Assembly (NCBI GenBank): GCA_041391725.1
Contig: JAWKNL010000005.1
Span: 260,222-324,221, forward strand
Source of the DNA: JAGQVA01 sp041391725
Lineage (GTDB): Bacteria; Bacteroidota; Bacteroidia; J057
Direction of reading: 5' to 3'
DNA length: 64,000 nucleotides
This document shows, piece by piece, positions 1 through 8,590 of the stretch (position 1 is its first letter; every line of letters begins with the position of its first letter). The notes below the pieces were generated by a model. That model did no database searches. It saw nothing but the letters and a program-made list of their open reading frames with translations, and was not told the DNA's origin. The translations under genes were made by a program, and so were the position numbers.

Positions 1-1191
1 AAGGAACTCATTGACGCTAAAGAAGTAGCAGAAGCCGCCGCAAAGGCGAAGTCGCAGTTTCTCTCTCATATGAGCCATGAGATCAGGACACCGATGAATG
101 CCGTTATTGGTATCACTGATCTGCTGCTGGAGGAAGATTTGACAAAAGAACAACTCGAACACCTGAAAATCCTAAAATTTTCGGGCGAAAATCTGCTTGT
201 CATTATCAATGATATTCTCGATTTCAGCAAAATTGAGGCCGGCAAAATCGAACTGGAAGAGGTTCCGTTTATTTTAACTGAACTTACGGCCAGTATCCGG
301 GAATCGCTTATGCCCAAAGCCAGGGACAAGGGAATCGGGATTAATATTGAAATTGACGAAAGCCTGCCCGATACGTTTATCAGCGACCCGGTACGCATTT
401 CTCAGATTCTCACCAATCTGATGAGTAACGCCGTCAAATTTACCCGGGAAGGCAGGGTCAACCTCCGGATTTTTCCCACCAGGCAGACCAAAGAAGGGCT
501 TTTTGTCAGATTCGAAGTAGAGGATTCGGGGATTGGTATTCAGGCGGATAAACTCGATCTGATATTTGAGAGTTTTACCCAGTCTCAGTCTGACACAACC
601 CGCAAATTTGGCGGTACGGGCCTCGGTCTCGCGATCACCCGAAGTCTTGTAGAACTTCTTGGCGGAACCGTAATGGTTGAAAGTGAGCTTGGAAAAGGGT
701 CCTGTTTTGCGTTTACGATCAGGCTTACTCCGGGCGAAACTCAAAAGCTGCGGGAATCAATCGCTGTTGGCAGCAGAGTCAAATTTTCCGGACTGGAAGG
801 AATCCATGTGTTGATTGTAGAAGATAATAAAGTAAATCAGATTGTCGCCGCCAATTATCTGAAAAAGTGGAGCATCCTGTACGACATTGCCGAAAATGGC
901 GCAGAGGGGGTGGAAATGGTCAAAAACATGAGATATGATCTGGTGCTGATGGATTTGCATATGCCCGAAATGAATGGGTATGATGCTACCCGCACGATTC
1001 GGGCATGTACAGAGTCTTACTTTCAGAATCTTCCTATCATTGCTCTTACTGCTTCGGCGCTTTCTCCGGTAAGGGGAAGTGTAATCGAAGCCGGAATGAA
1101 TGATTTTGTTTCCAAACCTTTCCGCCCCGACCAGTTGTTTCAGACAATGGCCAAATATGTTCTGGACAGTGCAAAGGTAGAGCAGGAGTAG
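1..1191 (+). CDS. Hybrid sensor histidine kinase/response regulator, 5' partial
   Basis: Open from the first base, so the sensor part lies outside the window; 396 residues are visible. In order: a HisKA dimerisation segment with the H-box FLSHMSHEIRTP (phospho-acceptor His at visible residue 26), an HATPase_c domain with N-box (SNAVKF), G1 (DSGIGI) and G2 (GGTGLGLAI) boxes, then a receiver domain with acidic pair VEDN, phospho-acceptor Asp in LMDLHMPEMNG, and the conserved K of SKPF. There is no C-terminal HPt domain, so phosphotransfer would need a separate partner. The residues needed for kinase and receiver activity are all present. What it senses cannot be read from this fragment. The downstream genes (membrane protein, rpe) do not look functionally linked. 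Confidence 0.95.
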   Translation, partial: KELIDAKEVAEAAAKAKSQFLSHMSHEIRTPMNAVIGITDLLLEEDLTKEQLEHLKILKFSGENLLVIINDILDFSKIEAGKIELEEVPFILTELTASIRESLMPKARDKGIGINIEIDESLPDTFISDPVRISQILTNLMSNAVKFTREGRVNLRIFPTRQTKEGLFVRFEVEDSGIGIQADKLDLIFESFTQSQSDTTRKFGGTGLGLAITRSLVELLGGTVMVESELGKGSCFAFTIRLTPGETQKLRESIAVGSRVKFSGLEGIHVLIVEDNKVNQIVAANYLKKWSILYDIAENGAEGVEMVKNMRYDLVLMDLHMPEMNGYDATRTIRACTESYFQNLPIIALTASALSPVRGSVIEAGMNDFVSKPFRPDQLFQTMAKYVLDSAKVEQE

Positions 1192-1279
1192 CCTGAAAAT
1201 ATGTATAGTTCTGGCAGAGAAAAAGAATTTTCTTTAGCTTGCCAGTCCATTTAAACATTTTTCAGGTGGGTTCAGATTT

Positions 1280-1795
1280 ATGCGAGATAATTCCAGAGAC
1301 ATATTTGAATCAGATCAGGCGTTTATTGAGACGATGTCTGCTGTAATGTTGTTTACCGGAATTTTTTCGCTCTCTTTTGTTCTGTTGTGTAAAGGTTTTG
1401 GCTGGGGAATCTGCGACCTGAAATGGGTGCCACTGTTTGGCGGGTTTGAACTTGGGCGTGCCGATCTGCTCGAAATCAATCTTCCGCTTGCCCTGCTGAT
1501 TCTGGGAATCGGATTTCGTCTCTATACAGGTTTTGGCTGGGCAACCTGCCTGATTTTACTTTCTGTACTTGCCGGGAGTTTTATTGCCATAGCCTGGAAA
1601 CTCATTGGAAGTTGGGACGAATACACACAGAAAGTTTTGGCACATGAGATTTTGCCGCAGGATTATCCGCTCCTGGAATCTATCGTAGTGAATATCGTTT
1701 TTGCAATTGTCTGCCTGCTCGGAGTAATATATCTTCTGCTTCCCGCAGTCAGAAATATTTACTGGGGAAAACCACAAAACCCTGTCCAAGATTAA
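1280..1795 (+). CDS. Small four-helix membrane protein, unknown function
   Basis: 171 residues. Four hydrophobic segments are visible at about residues 18-40, 61-80, 83-105 and 138-160, separated by short polar loops, so it is probably an inner-membrane protein with both ends inside. I do not recognise the family and see no catalytic motif. It lies 88 bp after the hybrid kinase and 6 bp before rpe, so it is probably co-transcribed with rpe. The start is the ATG after an AT-rich stretch; no strong ribosome-binding site is visible. Confidence 0.6.
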   Translation: MRDNSRDIFESDQAFIETMSAVMLFTGIFSLSFVLLCKGFGWGICDLKWVPLFGGFELGRADLLEINLPLALLILGIGFRLYTGFGWATCLILLSVLAGSFIAIAWKLIGSWDEYTQKVLAHEILPQDYPLLESIVVNIVFAIVCLLGVIYLLLPAVRNIYWGKPQNPVQD

Positions 1796-1801
1796 CCGGA
1801 T

Positions 1802-2467
1802 ATGTCTCATTTACTGGCACCTTCTATCCTTGCTGCTGATTTTTCCCGACTGGGAGAAGAAATTGAAATGATCAACCGCTCTGAGGCAGACTGGATACAC
1901 TGCGACGTAATGGACGGGCGGTTTGTTCCCAATATTTCATTTGGCATCCCGGTGATAACCTCGGTCAAAAAGGTGGCACAAAAACCGCTGGATGTACACC
2001 TGATGATTGTCGAGCCCGAAAAATATCTTTCCGACTTTAAGAAGGCCGGGGCAGACCGAATTACCATTCATCAGGAAGCAACTGTTCATCTCGACAGTAC
2101 GCTCCACCAGATACGCAGTCTGGGGTTAAAATCGGGCGTTGCCCTCAACCCCGCAACGCCGGTAGGCGTGCTGAGACATGTGCTTCCGCTGACAGATATG
2201 GTCTTGCTGATGACCGTCAACCCCGGTTTTGGCGGACAGGCATTTATTCCTTATGTTCTTGATAAAGTAGCCGAACTGAAAGTTATGATCCAGGAAGCCG
2301 GTACCTCAACGCTGATTCAGGTGGACGGCGGCGTAGATACGGGTAATGCAGCAAAGCTTGTGCGAGCAGGAGTGGATGTGCTGGTTGCAGGAAGTTCTGT
2401 ATTTCGGGCTACAGACCCCGAAGCCGCAATACGTCAGTTGAAAAAAACTCCTGATATGTTGGCCTGA
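1802..2467 (+). CDS. rpe: Ribulose-phosphate 3-epimerase
   Basis: 221 residues, the normal length for the family. It interconverts D-ribulose 5-phosphate and D-xylulose 5-phosphate in the pentose phosphate pathway, in the cytosol. Recognisable TIM-barrel motifs: LAPSILAADF at the N terminus, HCDVMDGRFVPN (metal-binding His and catalytic Asp), DVHLMI (second metal His), MTVNPGFGGQ (phosphate-binding loop) and QVDGGV (second catalytic Asp), then AGSSVF near the C terminus. All expected ligands are present, so the enzyme should be active. Identification is firm. Confidence 0.97.
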   Translation: MSHLLAPSILAADFSRLGEEIEMINRSEADWIHCDVMDGRFVPNISFGIPVITSVKKVAQKPLDVHLMIVEPEKYLSDFKKAGADRITIHQEATVHLDSTLHQIRSLGLKSGVALNPATPVGVLRHVLPLTDMVLLMTVNPGFGGQAFIPYVLDKVAELKVMIQEAGTSTLIQVDGGVDTGNAAKLVRAGVDVLVAGSSVFRATDPEAAIRQLKKTPDMLA

Positions 2468-2614
2468 CATTGACTCAAAAACTACCCAGAGTCGATAAAA
2501 TGCTAAAACAATTGACCCGGTACAATCGTTTTTCAACTTTGAGGCCTCCATTTATTACCCTTTTTCGTTAAATATGGTAATTGTTGTTGCATTGGTATGT
2601 AAATAGTGCGTTGC

Positions 2615-3034
2615 ATGGTGAATTTGCTTTACTTTCTCGCATCGGTTATCCTTATACATAAGGTAATGCTGGTTTACAGCGTAACCTTCTCCCCCATAAA
2701 GGGGCGGCATCCTCTTCTGTCCGGACTTGTGGCTATTGCGATGATTGTGCTGATCATTACGGCTATAAGTTTAGAAAGTTGGCCTGTGCTGGTATTAGCG
2801 TTTGCCGGGTATGTGCTGTACAATATGATCGATGCTTCCTGGATTGCGATAAGAAACCGGAGGCCGCCTTCCCCTTATCTTCCGGTGTATGCCCTGATAT
2901 TTGCGAGTTCAGTTATCTCTTATCAGTTGAACGCATGGCGGTTTTTTACCTTTAGTTATGGCGTTTACTGGATAGCCTCGCTTATTCTTGGAAAAAAGAT
3001 GCTCAACCGGAGTATTCAATCTCAAAAAATTTGA
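2615..3034 (+). CDS. Small hydrophobic membrane protein, unknown function
   Basis: About 140 residues with roughly four hydrophobic helices and a basic, proline-containing cytoplasmic-type loop near the middle (RNRRPPSP). I chose the ATG at 2615; a GTG three codons upstream (2606) is also possible. No family recognised. It stands alone between rpe and tRNA-Gly, 49 bp ahead of the tRNA. Confidence 0.5.
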   Translation: MVNLLYFLASVILIHKVMLVYSVTFSPIKGRHPLLSGLVAIAMIVLIITAISLESWPVLVLAFAGYVLYNMIDASWIAIRNRRPPSPYLPVYALIFASSVISYQLNAWRFFTFSYGVYWIASLILGKKMLNRSIQSQKI

Positions 3035-3083
3035 AAAATTTTTTGGAGTATTTCAGATAATGTTTTTTCTTTGTGTCCCATTC

Positions 3084-3159
<76 letters not shown>

Positions 3160-3162
3160 AAC

Positions 3163-3192
3163 AAAAAAAGCCGCAATTTTGCGGCTTTTTTT
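3163..3192. terminator. Bidirectional intrinsic terminator between tRNA-Gly and sppA
   Basis: Perfect inverted repeat of 14-bp arms: A7 followed by GCCGCAA, a TT loop, then TTGCGGC followed by T7. The A and T tracts make it work on both strands. It can end the tRNA transcript on the plus strand and the sppA transcript on the minus strand (sppA stop lies 17 bp away). Confidence 0.9.
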
Positions 3193-3208
3193 GTTTTCTC
3201 TCAGCGGA

Positions 3209-4996
3209 TTATTTTATCTCAAACTGATAAGGCATCAGCATATACAGTCCGCTTCCGGGGATAGATTTTTTGATTTCACGGAGGGTTTTCATTTCCTCGT
3301 ACAGGGGATTCCTGCTGTCAATATACTCAGTAGAGGTTTCCATCATTTCACCGAGGATTTCCTCTACAGGCGAAACTGCTTTCGGCAGGCGTTCCAGGCG
3401 GTAGTCATTGCCCAGGGTAGCCATTTCTGCTGCGGCTGAGACTGCGCGGTTGAGGTCGCCGATTTCGTCCACCAGCTTGATTTTTTCGGCCTCCGAACCT
3501 GACCATACCCGCCCCTGTGCGATTTTGTCCACAGAAAGGGAATCGGCAAATCCTCTTCCTTTCAGCACGACGTTGAGGAAAGTGCCATAACCCCGCTCGA
3601 CAGATTTCTGGATATACTGCTTCTCTACATCAGGCATATTAAAATTGGGGTTTCCGAAATTGGCGTGTGTATGGCTTTCCACCTCGTCAAAGGTCAGTCC
3701 GAGATTTTTGTTGAAAAGATCTTTGGTATTAAACAGTACCCCAAAAATGCCGATCGAACCGGTAACGGTATTGGGCTGGGCGTATATTTTGTCGCAAAGT
3801 GCGGAGATGTAATACCCGCCGGAGGCGGCGTAGTCTCCCATAGAGGCAACCACCGGCTTTTCAGCTTTCAGCAGGCGTATTTCCTCTGCAATGACATCAG
3901 AAGCCAGTGCACTGCCTCCACGGCTGTTGACGCGAAACACTACCGCTTTTACGTTTTTATCTTTTCTCACTTTTCTCAGCGCTTCCACGATTGTTTCCGA
4001 TCCCATACTTCCATCGCTGCTTTTACCTGAAACGATATCACCTTCGGCAAAAACAATGGCAACCTTATTGGAGGAATAATCCGTTTTTTCCGGTGCTTTA
4101 AGGTATTTTTTCAAAGAGAGAAAACTGACAGATTTATCCTTCTCAAAACCCAAAGCCGTGCGGATTTCATTCATCATGTCTTCCTCATAAACCGCATCAT
4201 CGATCAACCCCGCTTTTTTTGCCTGAAGACCATCGCCAAAAACAAAAGCTTCGGCGGTGGCATTGATTTTCTCTACGGTAGTGGAACGGGAAATGGCAAC
4301 ATCTTCTGCAAACACCTGCCATAGATCGCCGATCAGTTTTTCGGTCTGCATCCGGTTTTCGGGGCTCATCTCCTTGAGAAAATAAGGCTCGACGGCTGAC
4401 TTGAAGGTTCCCACCCTGAAAATCTGAGGTTTAAGGTCTATTTTTTCAAACAGCCCGGTATAAAACATAGGGGTAGAGGCAAATCCGTTAAATTCAAGCA
4501 TACCGGTGGGGGGCATGTATAGCTTGTCTGCGGTGCTGGCGAGATAATAGCTGTTTTCTGAAAACATCTCAGCGTAAGCATATACAAATTTCCCACTGGT
4601 CTTGAAATCGGTCAGCGCGTCGTGAATCGATTTCAGCGAAGCCCAGTTCGTCATAATGGCTGGAGGCAGGGTGAGATAAATTCCCTTAATATTTTCGTCA
4701 TCTTTTGCCCGCCGGATGGAAGAAACGACCTGAAAAAGTCCGGTTTTTTGTGTGGTTCCGGAAAAAGGAAGCAACTCATCGAAATTAAATTCCAGCGGAT
4801 CTTCGGGCGCATTTTCCACGATCTGCCCGCCCAGTTCCAGTTTAAGTACAGTATTGGGCTTTACTACTACCTTATCGCCCGATCCGCCGATAGCAGCAGC
4901 AATTCCGGCAAAGATCAAAAATAGTATGGGCAGTCCAATCAGAAAGGCAAGTACCACGCCCAGAAAACTTGCAAATACGTTTTTAATAAAATTCAT
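3209..4996 (-). CDS. sppA: Signal peptide peptidase SppA, 67-kDa type
   Basis: 595 residues, the length of the long (tandem-domain) SppA family. This membrane-anchored serine/lysine protease cleaves leftover signal peptides and other short membrane peptides. An N-terminal membrane anchor spans about residues 5-33. The first S49 domain carries the catalytic lysine in RVGTFKSAVEP (matching the YKSAVEP of E. coli SppA), and the second carries the nucleophile in GDYAASGGYYIS. Both halves of the Ser-Lys dyad are therefore present. The gene is transcribed alone toward the tRNA; the divergent folK starts 127 bp away. Confidence 0.95.
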   Translation of the reverse strand: MNFIKNVFASFLGVVLAFLIGLPILFLIFAGIAAAIGGSGDKVVVKPNTVLKLELGGQIVENAPEDPLEFNFDELLPFSGTTQKTGLFQVVSSIRRAKDDENIKGIYLTLPPAIMTNWASLKSIHDALTDFKTSGKFVYAYAEMFSENSYYLASTADKLYMPPTGMLEFNGFASTPMFYTGLFEKIDLKPQIFRVGTFKSAVEPYFLKEMSPENRMQTEKLIGDLWQVFAEDVAISRSTTVEKINATAEAFVFGDGLQAKKAGLIDDAVYEEDMMNEIRTALGFEKDKSVSFLSLKKYLKAPEKTDYSSNKVAIVFAEGDIVSGKSSDGSMGSETIVEALRKVRKDKNVKAVVFRVNSRGGSALASDVIAEEIRLLKAEKPVVASMGDYAASGGYYISALCDKIYAQPNTVTGSIGIFGVLFNTKDLFNKNLGLTFDEVESHTHANFGNPNFNMPDVEKQYIQKSVERGYGTFLNVVLKGRGFADSLSVDKIAQGRVWSGSEAEKIKLVDEIGDLNRAVSAAAEMATLGNDYRLERLPKAVSPVEEILGEMMETSTEYIDSRNPLYEEMKTLREIKKSIPGSGLYMLMPYQFEIK

Positions 4997-5123
4997 GTGT
5001 TATCTTCATTTGTATTTAGGGATTCTACGTTAGAATACCCGATTGCGACGTAAATTTACGGACAATCGCAGGAAATGTAAACAGACGCATCATCCAATTG
5101 AAAAATAGCTAGATTTACTAAAG

Positions 5124-5633
5124 ATGATTTTTCTCGGCCTGGGTTCGAATATGGGTGAAAAAGTGCAGAATATTATTTCTGCCCTGGACCATTTGTCCGC
5201 AGCAGGTGTGCACACCCTTCGTCGTTCCCGTTTGTTTGTAACTCCTCCCTGGGGTGTCGAAAACCAGGATTCGTTTCTCAACATTGTCGCTGAAGTCTAT
5301 TATGACGGCAATGCGGAAGATTTATTGCAAATTCTTCTCAATACAGAGCAGACGATGGGTCGCTACCGATACTACAAATGGGGCCCGCGGCTGATTGATA
5401 TTGATATTCTCGAATTTCACCGCGAGGTGCATAATACCGAAAGTCTGAAACTTCCCCATCCTTATTATCCGCAACGCACATTTGTGCTGGTGCCTTTTGC
5501 TGATCTGGAGCCGGACTGGGTGCCTACCGGAGAGACGGACACTATTGCGGAAATTCTGAAAAGCCTCCCTTCAGACGGTATTTTTCCGCTTGACCACTCG
5601 GGGTATCAACCCGTTTTTCAAAAGGAGCTATGA
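5124..5633 (+). CDS. folK: 2-amino-4-hydroxy-6-hydroxymethyldihydropteridine pyrophosphokinase
   Basis: 169 residues, normal for HPPK. It transfers pyrophosphate from ATP to 6-hydroxymethyl-7,8-dihydropterin, the step before dihydropteroate synthase in folate synthesis. Motifs: LGLGSNMGEK at the N terminus, PPWG in the pterin-binding loop, the ATP/Mg segment WGPRLIDIDIL with its two Asp ligands, and LPHPYYPQRTFVLVPFADL. Its stop codon overlaps the start of the following UbiA-like gene (ATGA), so the two are translationally coupled although not obviously in one pathway. Confidence 0.96.
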   Translation: MIFLGLGSNMGEKVQNIISALDHLSAAGVHTLRRSRLFVTPPWGVENQDSFLNIVAEVYYDGNAEDLLQILLNTEQTMGRYRYYKWGPRLIDIDILEFHREVHNTESLKLPHPYYPQRTFVLVPFADLEPDWVPTGETDTIAEILKSLPSDGIFPLDHSGYQPVFQKEL

Positions 5634-6460
5634 GCGGTTTTTACCGGCAGATTCAGATGCTGAGTCTTGATGTCGTGGTAGGTGCGGTAACTTCCGGTGG
5701 CATGGTTGCGCGTTTACTCGACGTGGAAATGCCCTGGATTTGGTGGATTGCCCTTCCGGTAAGTGTTTGGGTGATTTATACTGCCGACCATCTGCTGGAT
5801 GCCTGGCGGCTGGGAGAAAGCGCACATACCGAGCGGCATTTATTTCACCACCACCACTTTCGTGCAATTGCCACCATCTGGCTCATCCTTCTCTTGTTTT
5901 GCCTTTTTATCTTGCCATTTCTTATTCCTTTGCCCCTGCTTTGGTTCGGGATGGGAATGGGTGGGCTGGTGCTGATTCACCTCGGGCTGGTGCAGTGGGT
6001 AGGAGCGAAAACCTCACTTTTGCTTCATAAAGAACTGGGGGTTGCATCTATATATGCAGGCGGAGTCTGGGGCGGGCCGGTAGCTATGGCCTGGGATCAT
6101 CTGGAACAAATACCTTTCTCGCTCTTTGCCCAATTTTTCCTGCTGGCACTCATAAACCTGCTGATATTTTCGCTCTACGAAATGGAAACCGATACAAGAG
6201 ACGGACATACCTCATTTGTCCGGGCGATTGGCGCACAAAAAGCCATGCGCCTGATCTGGGCACTTGGGTTGCTGGTAGTTTTGGCGGGTGTTTTCGGGTG
6301 GGAAACAGGTACTTTTCATTACGGTAAAACACAGGTCATTTACGGGATCATGCTTACTATTCTGCTTATGCTGGCCATCCGACAGGAAACATTTCGCCCC
6401 GGGGACAAATACCGAGCCTGGGGTGATGCAGTATTTTTACTGACCCTTATGGGATGGTAG
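5630..6460 (+). CDS. UbiA-like polytopic membrane protein
   Basis: 276 residues with about seven to eight hydrophobic segments. Two acidic motifs sit where UbiA-family prenyltransferases have them: YTADHLLDAWR near residue 50 (a variant of the NxxxDxxxD motif) and YEMETDTRDGHTSF near residue 185 (second Asp-rich loop). UbiA proteins join a prenyl diphosphate to an aromatic or other small acceptor; the substrate here is unknown. The first motif lacks the usual Asn, so it may be a divergent or non-catalytic member. It starts inside the folK stop codon (ATGA). No gene follows for about 500 bp. Confidence 0.6.
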   Translation: MSGFYRQIQMLSLDVVVGAVTSGGMVARLLDVEMPWIWWIALPVSVWVIYTADHLLDAWRLGESAHTERHLFHHHHFRAIATIWLILLLFCLFILPFLIPLPLLWFGMGMGGLVLIHLGLVQWVGAKTSLLLHKELGVASIYAGGVWGGPVAMAWDHLEQIPFSLFAQFFLLALINLLIFSLYEMETDTRDGHTSFVRAIGAQKAMRLIWALGLLVVLAGVFGWETGTFHYGKTQVIYGIMLTILLMLAIRQETFRPGDKYRAWGDAVFLLTLMGW

Positions 6461-6530
6461 GGAGGATAGGCTAAAAGCCTGGCCAGAACCTGCAAAATTT
6501 AAAGCTTTAGACCTGTGGCGGCTTGTCGTA

Positions 6531-6552
6531 GCGCCAGATTCCAATCTGGCGC
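6531..6552. repeat. Short hairpin repeat
   Basis: Perfect inverted repeat: arms GCGCCAGATT and AATCTGGCGC around a 2-nt CC spacer. It lies 70 bp after the UbiA-like gene with no T tract, so it is not a typical terminator. It resembles REP-type palindromes, but only one copy is present here. Confidence 0.6.
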
Positions 6553-6586
6553 AAGGGGGCGGGTTGCCGAGGCCGTCGTATTCATA

Positions 6587-6627
6587 CAAGGAATGACAAA
6601 CCAGGAATGATAAACAAGGAATGACAA
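6587..6627. repeat. Three imperfect direct repeats of about 14 bp
   Basis: The unit CAAGGAATGACAAA occurs at both ends with a variant (CAGGAATGATAAA) between them. There are no spacers, so it is not a CRISPR array. It lies in the debris before the transposase tail. Confidence 0.5.
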
Positions 6628-6665
6628 ATGGAAAATTCCAAAGTAGGACAATCAAACACCAGATG

Positions 6666-6691
6666 ATTCCGAATGGGATCCCATTTGGAAT
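6666..6691. repeat. 26-bp near-perfect inverted repeat
   Basis: Core AATGGGATCCCATT is a perfect 14-bp palindrome. ATTCC and GGAAT flank it symmetrically with one mismatched position between. It sits about 100 bp upstream of the IS3 transposase remnant and could be an old insertion boundary or an operator-like site. Confidence 0.4.
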
Positions 6692-6796
6692 TCCTTGTTT
6701 GGTAAGGCAAGATTTGCAATGCCGCTCGCTCAGCAGGAAGTCAGAAGTCAGATCGGAGAGGTACGAAGAAAGAAGTTGGGAAATGTTTGGGGGATG

Positions 6797-6889
6797 ATGA
6801 CTTACAATTCCCTCCGACCTCACAATTCCATCGGCTACAAAACTCCCAATGAGATCGAACAACATTTAAGGCAAAATTTCTACTTTTGA
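6797..6889 (+). pseudogene. IS3-type transposase C-terminal remnant
   Basis: Only about 30 codons can be assigned. They read YNSLRPHNSIGYKTPNEIE and then a short tail to the TGA at 6887. This is the signature end of the rve integrase domain in IS3/IS150-group transposases (YNxxRPHxxLGxxTP). The DDE catalytic residues and everything before them are missing, so it cannot encode an active enzyme. A candidate IS right end lies at 6904-6916, at the spacing expected after an IS3 stop codon. Confidence 0.75.
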
Positions 6890-6903
6890 CCTGTTGCAGG
6901 AAA

Positions 6904-6916
6904 GGGGAAGAGGACA
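6904..6916. repeat. Candidate IS right-end motif, copy 1
   Basis: GGGGAAGAGGACA, 15 bp after the transposase-remnant stop. Read from the outside inward it begins TGTCC, in keeping with the 5'-TG tips of IS3-family inverted repeats. The same 13-mer, or a one-base variant, recurs at 8546 and 9344 in the same orientation. Confidence 0.45.
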
Positions 6917-6955
6917 AAGGGCAATTGCATAAAAAAGTCTCCTCACACACTCTCT

Positions 6956-7435
6956 TTATTTTTCCCAGCTAGAATCATATTCAACAAATTCGTCATCTTT
7001 TCGATAGTCCACTAAGGATAATAAAGCGGGATTTTCCAATTTAAAACTCCAAATTATTCCCTCATTATTTGATCCCATTTTTATCAATGCAATATATTTA
7101 TCTCCACCTATTATTTCAATAATAAGCAAATTACAAAATTCCGCGAACCCTTTTTCAACTTTTGTCATATCAATTTTCTGTTTTAAATAAAGTCTCAAGT
7201 CATGCGGCTGTAAGAAATTGTAATCTCCCGAAAGTATTTCCAATTTCAATTGTGTCATTTCTTGTTTATTCAAAATCTTAATATCAATTAAAACAATCTG
7301 CTTGACCTTCAAATTAAATTCCCTTTCGAATTCCTGCTTAATAAACTTTCCCCAAACCCTTTTAGCCTTTTGGTTTTCCTCTAAATCAAATGGAGATTTA
7401 ACCAAAAATTTTAATAATCTACCAATTAAATTCAT
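6956..7435 (-). CDS. Hypothetical protein, candidate immunity protein for the upstream Rhs tip
   Basis: 159 residues, Lys/Ile-rich, no signal peptide or membrane segment, and clearly more AT-rich than the housekeeping genes nearby. I do not recognise the family. It lies 42 bp downstream of an Rhs C-terminal fragment on the same strand. That is where polymorphic-toxin immunity genes sit, and together with its size and base composition it makes an immunity role plausible. That role is inferred from position only. Confidence 0.5.
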   Translation of the reverse strand: MNLIGRLLKFLVKSPFDLEENQKAKRVWGKFIKQEFEREFNLKVKQIVLIDIKILNKQEMTQLKLEILSGDYNFLQPHDLRLYLKQKIDMTKVEKGFAEFCNLLIIEIIGGDKYIALIKMGSNNEGIIWSFKLENPALLSLVDYRKDDEFVEYDSSWEK

Positions 7436-7477
7436 ATAATCTTATGCTGAGTTGTACTTTTGTTTGATTGATAGCTA

Positions 7478-8293
7478 TTACCAGTTTCCAGGCTGTGTTA
7501 ATCTCAATTGATTTGATCCTTCTTCAAATTTAGAAGCAGTCTCTTCAATATTTTTTTTGATTGGTGTAATAAATGATTCTTCAAGAATCATTGGGATATT
7601 ATCAAACAATTCTGTTGCGGCGTCCTCCCCTAAGACTCCACCAACAATTCCAGCTAGTACTGCTCCTGCTCCTACTGCTAACGGATTTTTGGAAACTTGA
7701 AGCATAAAAATAGCACCAGATTCTGAGCCAGCCCAGGCACCTGCGAAAGATCCTGTTTCTGCTACAAATTGTCTGGGTTTGTCCTCTGCATTAAACACAT
7801 TATTCACAGAATTAATTGTCCCAACAGTTCCTAACATTGTACTTCCAATACCAATTCCATTCCATAGCTTATCGGATTTATAGAAACTTCTTACTCGATC
7901 TCCAGCCTTGTAGTCAATCATTTTATTTTCTGTAGAGGGGTGCTCATTTAATGCTTTCTTGAGACCTTGAGAAAAAACCATTTGTTCCCTTACATTGCTC
8001 TTTATTTCATATCTCTTTCTATAACCAGCCTCTATACTTTGAATACTTCCCTCATCATACAAAGGTTGTAAACTTTTCGTTCTGACAATATATTTGATCC
8101 TTAATGAACCGTTGTACAAAGATATTATTGAACCACCTGTCGCAACACTTGGATATGTTTTCGCACCATCGTTATTTTTATTTGTATTTACCGGCTCCAA
8201 CCCCTCCAACTCCACCGCATCCAGCACCCGATTGCCCGAAAACGCATACGGGCTGTAAAAAGGATATTTTGGTGCCAACGGATCCACACTCAA
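7478..8293 (-). CDS. Rhs core C-terminal fragment with variable tip
   Basis: 271 residues counted from a TTG that is not a real start. The frame stays open upstream to about 8383 with further Rhs core. It opens with the conserved end of the Rhs core: RLGRFLSVDPLA, then SPYAFSGNRV and ELEGLEP. The following roughly 230 residues are the variable tip. They include a Gly/Ala-rich hydrophobic stretch (about residues 195-220, AVGAGAVLAGIVGGVLG), suggesting a membrane-interacting or transmembrane-helix segment, and no nuclease motif I recognise. In full-length Rhs proteins this tip is the toxin released from the beta-cocoon. Here nearly the whole Rhs shell is absent, so the piece is an orphan cassette or remnant. 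Confidence 0.6.
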   Translation of the reverse strand: MSVDPLAPKYPFYSPYAFSGNRVLDAVELEGLEPVNTNKNNDGAKTYPSVATGGSIISLYNGSLRIKYIVRTKSLQPLYDEGSIQSIEAGYRKRYEIKSNVREQMVFSQGLKKALNEHPSTENKMIDYKAGDRVRSFYKSDKLWNGIGIGSTMLGTVGTINSVNNVFNAEDKPRQFVAETGSFAGAWAGSESGAIFMLQVSKNPLAVGAGAVLAGIVGGVLGEDAATELFDNIPMILEESFITPIKKNIEETASKFEEGSNQLRLTQPGNW

Positions 8294-8475
8294 AAACCGC
8301 CCCAGCCGCGCATCTTCGACGCGGTACTTGTAGGAAACGGCGTTGCCTGTGCCGTAGATTTCATTGTCAGTTTCCCTTCGGCGTCACTCAGGGGATCGCC
8401 TGATTTCTACCCGAGGCGGACAGGCTGGAACCCAAACCGATAGTCCCCCAAATTCAAAGAACGCTTGTCGAGCTA
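8294..8475 (-). pseudogene. Broken Rhs core segment upstream of the first tip
   Basis: On the minus strand this stretch reads, in pieces, RSLNLGDYRFGFQ, then about 50 nt of unrelated sequence (8375-8424) containing in-frame stops, then ETDNEIYGTGNAVSYKYR followed by DARLGRFLSVDP. Intact homologues run straight from DYRFGFQ to the ETD segment. The 50 nt therefore look like an insertion that breaks the core. No Rhs sequence can be recognised above about 8475. Confidence 0.65.
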
Positions 8476-8545
8476 TCCCCCCGGCCCTCTTTCTTGAGAA
8501 ACGGGGGAAAGCCGCTGTGGGCTAAAGTAAGGATTTTTTTGCAGT

Positions 8546-8558
8546 GGGGAAGGGGACA
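8546..8558. repeat. Candidate IS right-end motif, copy 2
   Basis: GGGGAAGGGGACA, one base different from the copies at 6904 and 9344. It overlaps the left arm of a hairpin (8554-8576). No transposase sequence adjoins it. Confidence 0.35.
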
Positions 8559-8576
8559 GTTGTAGCATAACTGTCC
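8554..8576. repeat. Short hairpin, 8-bp arms
   Basis: GGACAGTT, a 7-nt loop, then AACTGTCC. It lies just past the stop of the broken toxin gene on the minus strand and lacks a T tract. The GGACAG...CTGTCC tips recall the 52-bp palindrome at 11331. Confidence 0.45.
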
Positions 8577-8590
8577 AACCCGCTTTTGCC

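Noticed and set aside
6531..6552. Hairpin after the UbiA-like gene considered as a terminator
   Set aside because: It has no T tract on either strand and lies 70 bp from the stop; kept as a repeat only.
6587..6627. Short repeats considered as a CRISPR array
   Set aside because: The three units are contiguous and imperfect with no spacers, and no cas gene is present.
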